NCBI GenBank assembly: GCA_963691655.1
Contig: OY829328.1
Span: forward strand, 83,394,400 to 83,458,399
DNA from: Toxonevra muliebris
Taxonomy: Eukaryota; Arthropoda; Insecta; Diptera; Pallopteridae
Length of the DNA: 64,000 nucleotides
Direction: 5' to 3'
Shown here: piece after piece, positions 63,078-64,000 of the stretch
How positions within the stretch are numbered: the stretch's first letter is position 1
How the letters are laid out: every line of letters begins with the position of its first letter
Program-made: the position numbers and the translations under genes
The notes under the pieces: generated by a model
What the model was told of the DNA's origin: nothing
Databases searched by the model: none
The model's input: the letters and a program-made list of their open reading frames with translations, nothing else

Positions 63078-64000
63078 TTTTTTTTCGTACGTTGGCAGGT
63101 GGAAATCTTGGATAAATACCGTAGAAATCTTGGATAAATATCGTAGAACGATTATGTCGGATTCCTACCTACTAAAATCTATTTCTCTCCCACTCTCCCT
63201 GCGGGACTATCTCTAGGTATTACTTCGCGGGGGAGGATTAGCATTAAGCTGCATATTTCATTACAGTAGTGCTCTACTGTCGCTTTCTGCCTTTGCGGTG
63301 ATTCTTATTATGCGATTGGCTTTACGCGCGCGTTCTTATTTCCTCAGTTCACTGATTATGTTAGCAGAAACCATGGTTGCTGTTCTCCACTTCTCTATGG
63401 AGTCGCACATCTGTGACTTTAGGTTAGTCACCGTTGTGGGTTCTTCAAATACTTTCTCCAGATTCTCTCTTTCACTTTTGAAAAACTTTGAGCTTTTGAG
63501 CTCGTCAGGGCTGCTCGTACAATAAGGGTCTACCTCAAGTTTGAAGCGGTCTAGTTAGTGCTTGAAGCATTCATGCTCGGTGAGCAACTGCGTAATGTCA
63601 AAGTCTACTTCCCCATGACTGCGCTCGGACCACTTTGCTATGTCCGGGATTAGGTCAAAAGTACAACGCCCCTTTTCAGATTGCTCCAATTTTCTTCGCC
63701 ACTCTATTATATTGCGATGCCTTTTTTACCTTTTTTGCCCATTGGCTGGTCTTTCGTCCGTAGGGCTGTAAAGAGTCTTCATTTCTCATGCCAGCTGGTC
63801 AATTGGTACTTTGCTGGCAATGACGCATATGGCATCGTCTGAAACAATACGATAACGCGCTAGCTACTCTTATGTCACTGTACGTTGCTTGAATGCATTT
63901 TAGGTGCGTCTTCTTCGCGTCCGACCATATGGGTACTGCATATAGCATCACCGAACTGGTTACTCTTGGCAGTAGTTGCCGCCTGCCTTCCCGTGGGCCA
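63078..64000 (-). mobile_element. Decayed R1-type LINE, 3' part, runs off the window
   Basis: On the minus strand the copy enters at the right edge (CCCACGGGAAGGCAGGCGG) and ends at a short A tail (T run 63078-63085). Its 3' UTR closely matches the 28.66-kb copy (GGTAGGAATCCGACATAA, AAGATTTCCACCTGCCAACG), with a 22-bp tandem duplication at 63103-63146. There is no GGTTA at its 3' junction. Confidence 0.88.
63300..64000 (-). pseudogene. ORF2 C-terminal region, frameshifted
   Basis: Homologous to the C-terminal third of the ORF2 at 28.66 kb, but with several stops and shifts. Recognisable pieces are EEPTTVTNLKSQMCDSIEKW near 63456-63397 and, near 63850-63830, sequence matching SDDAICVIA. The rest of the gene lies beyond the window. 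It is clearly older than the 10.07- and 28.66-kb copies. Confidence 0.85.

Overview
The window is AT-rich, intron/intergenic-type DNA of an insect, most likely a higher dipteran (a tephritid fruit fly is my guess, inferred from the mix of R1-like and RNase H-bearing non-LTR elements, GGTTA arrays, CA/TA/GT microsatellites and long runs of simple sequence). I found no host protein-coding gene, rRNA or genuine tRNA. Nearly all recognisable coding capacity belongs to retrotransposons and DNA transposons. Most other open frames are artefacts of tandem repeats whose unit length is a multiple of three.

Layout. 1-4.1 kb: gene-free DNA with a 12-bp minisatellite broken by a SINE-like insertion. 4.1-8.7 kb: an apparently intact two-ORF R1-type non-LTR retrotransposon on the minus strand, bounded by a perfect 15-bp target duplication. 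9.9-12.6 kb: a 5'-truncated relative inside a (TTAGG)n array. 13.8-14.7 kb: a TA-flanked DNA-transposon derivative. 16.1-21.9 kb: a 5.46-kb non-LTR element (gag plus endonuclease-RT-RNase H) inserted in the opposite orientation in another (TTAGG)n array, with all reading frames open. 21.9-28.5 kb: minisatellites and a foldback-like inverted-repeat element. 28.6-29.8 kb: another truncated R1-type copy at a GGTTA site, next to a likely SINE end. 32.8-35.8 kb: a minisatellite, then a transposon with about 160-bp inverted repeats carrying a nested, target-duplicated RNase H LINE fragment. 37.7-39.0 kb: a 31-bp minisatellite holding a 119-bp MITE. 39.6-40.4 kb: a decayed transposon-derived ORF. 43.9-50.5 kb: two large minisatellites, a TTAA-flanked piggyBac-type MITE, a transposase relic and a complete tRNA-derived SINE. 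52.9-56.9 kb: an 88-bp satellite invaded by a LINE which was itself invaded by a solo LTR. 57.4-64 kb: repeats, a 1.2-kb pyrimidine tract, a TIR element and the 3' end of a decayed R1-type copy running off the window.

The unifying theme is the pentamer TTAGG, the ancestral insect telomere repeat that dipterans no longer use at their telomeres. Here it appears as interstitial arrays, as the integration site of three independent non-LTR insertions from at least two lineages in opposite orientations, and (as CCTAA) as the 3' tail of a SINE. This suggests that SINE tails seed pentamer arrays which then act as safe harbours for sequence-selective LINEs, a dispersed analogue of the TRAS/SART telomeric elements of moths. 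That model is an inference from one window.
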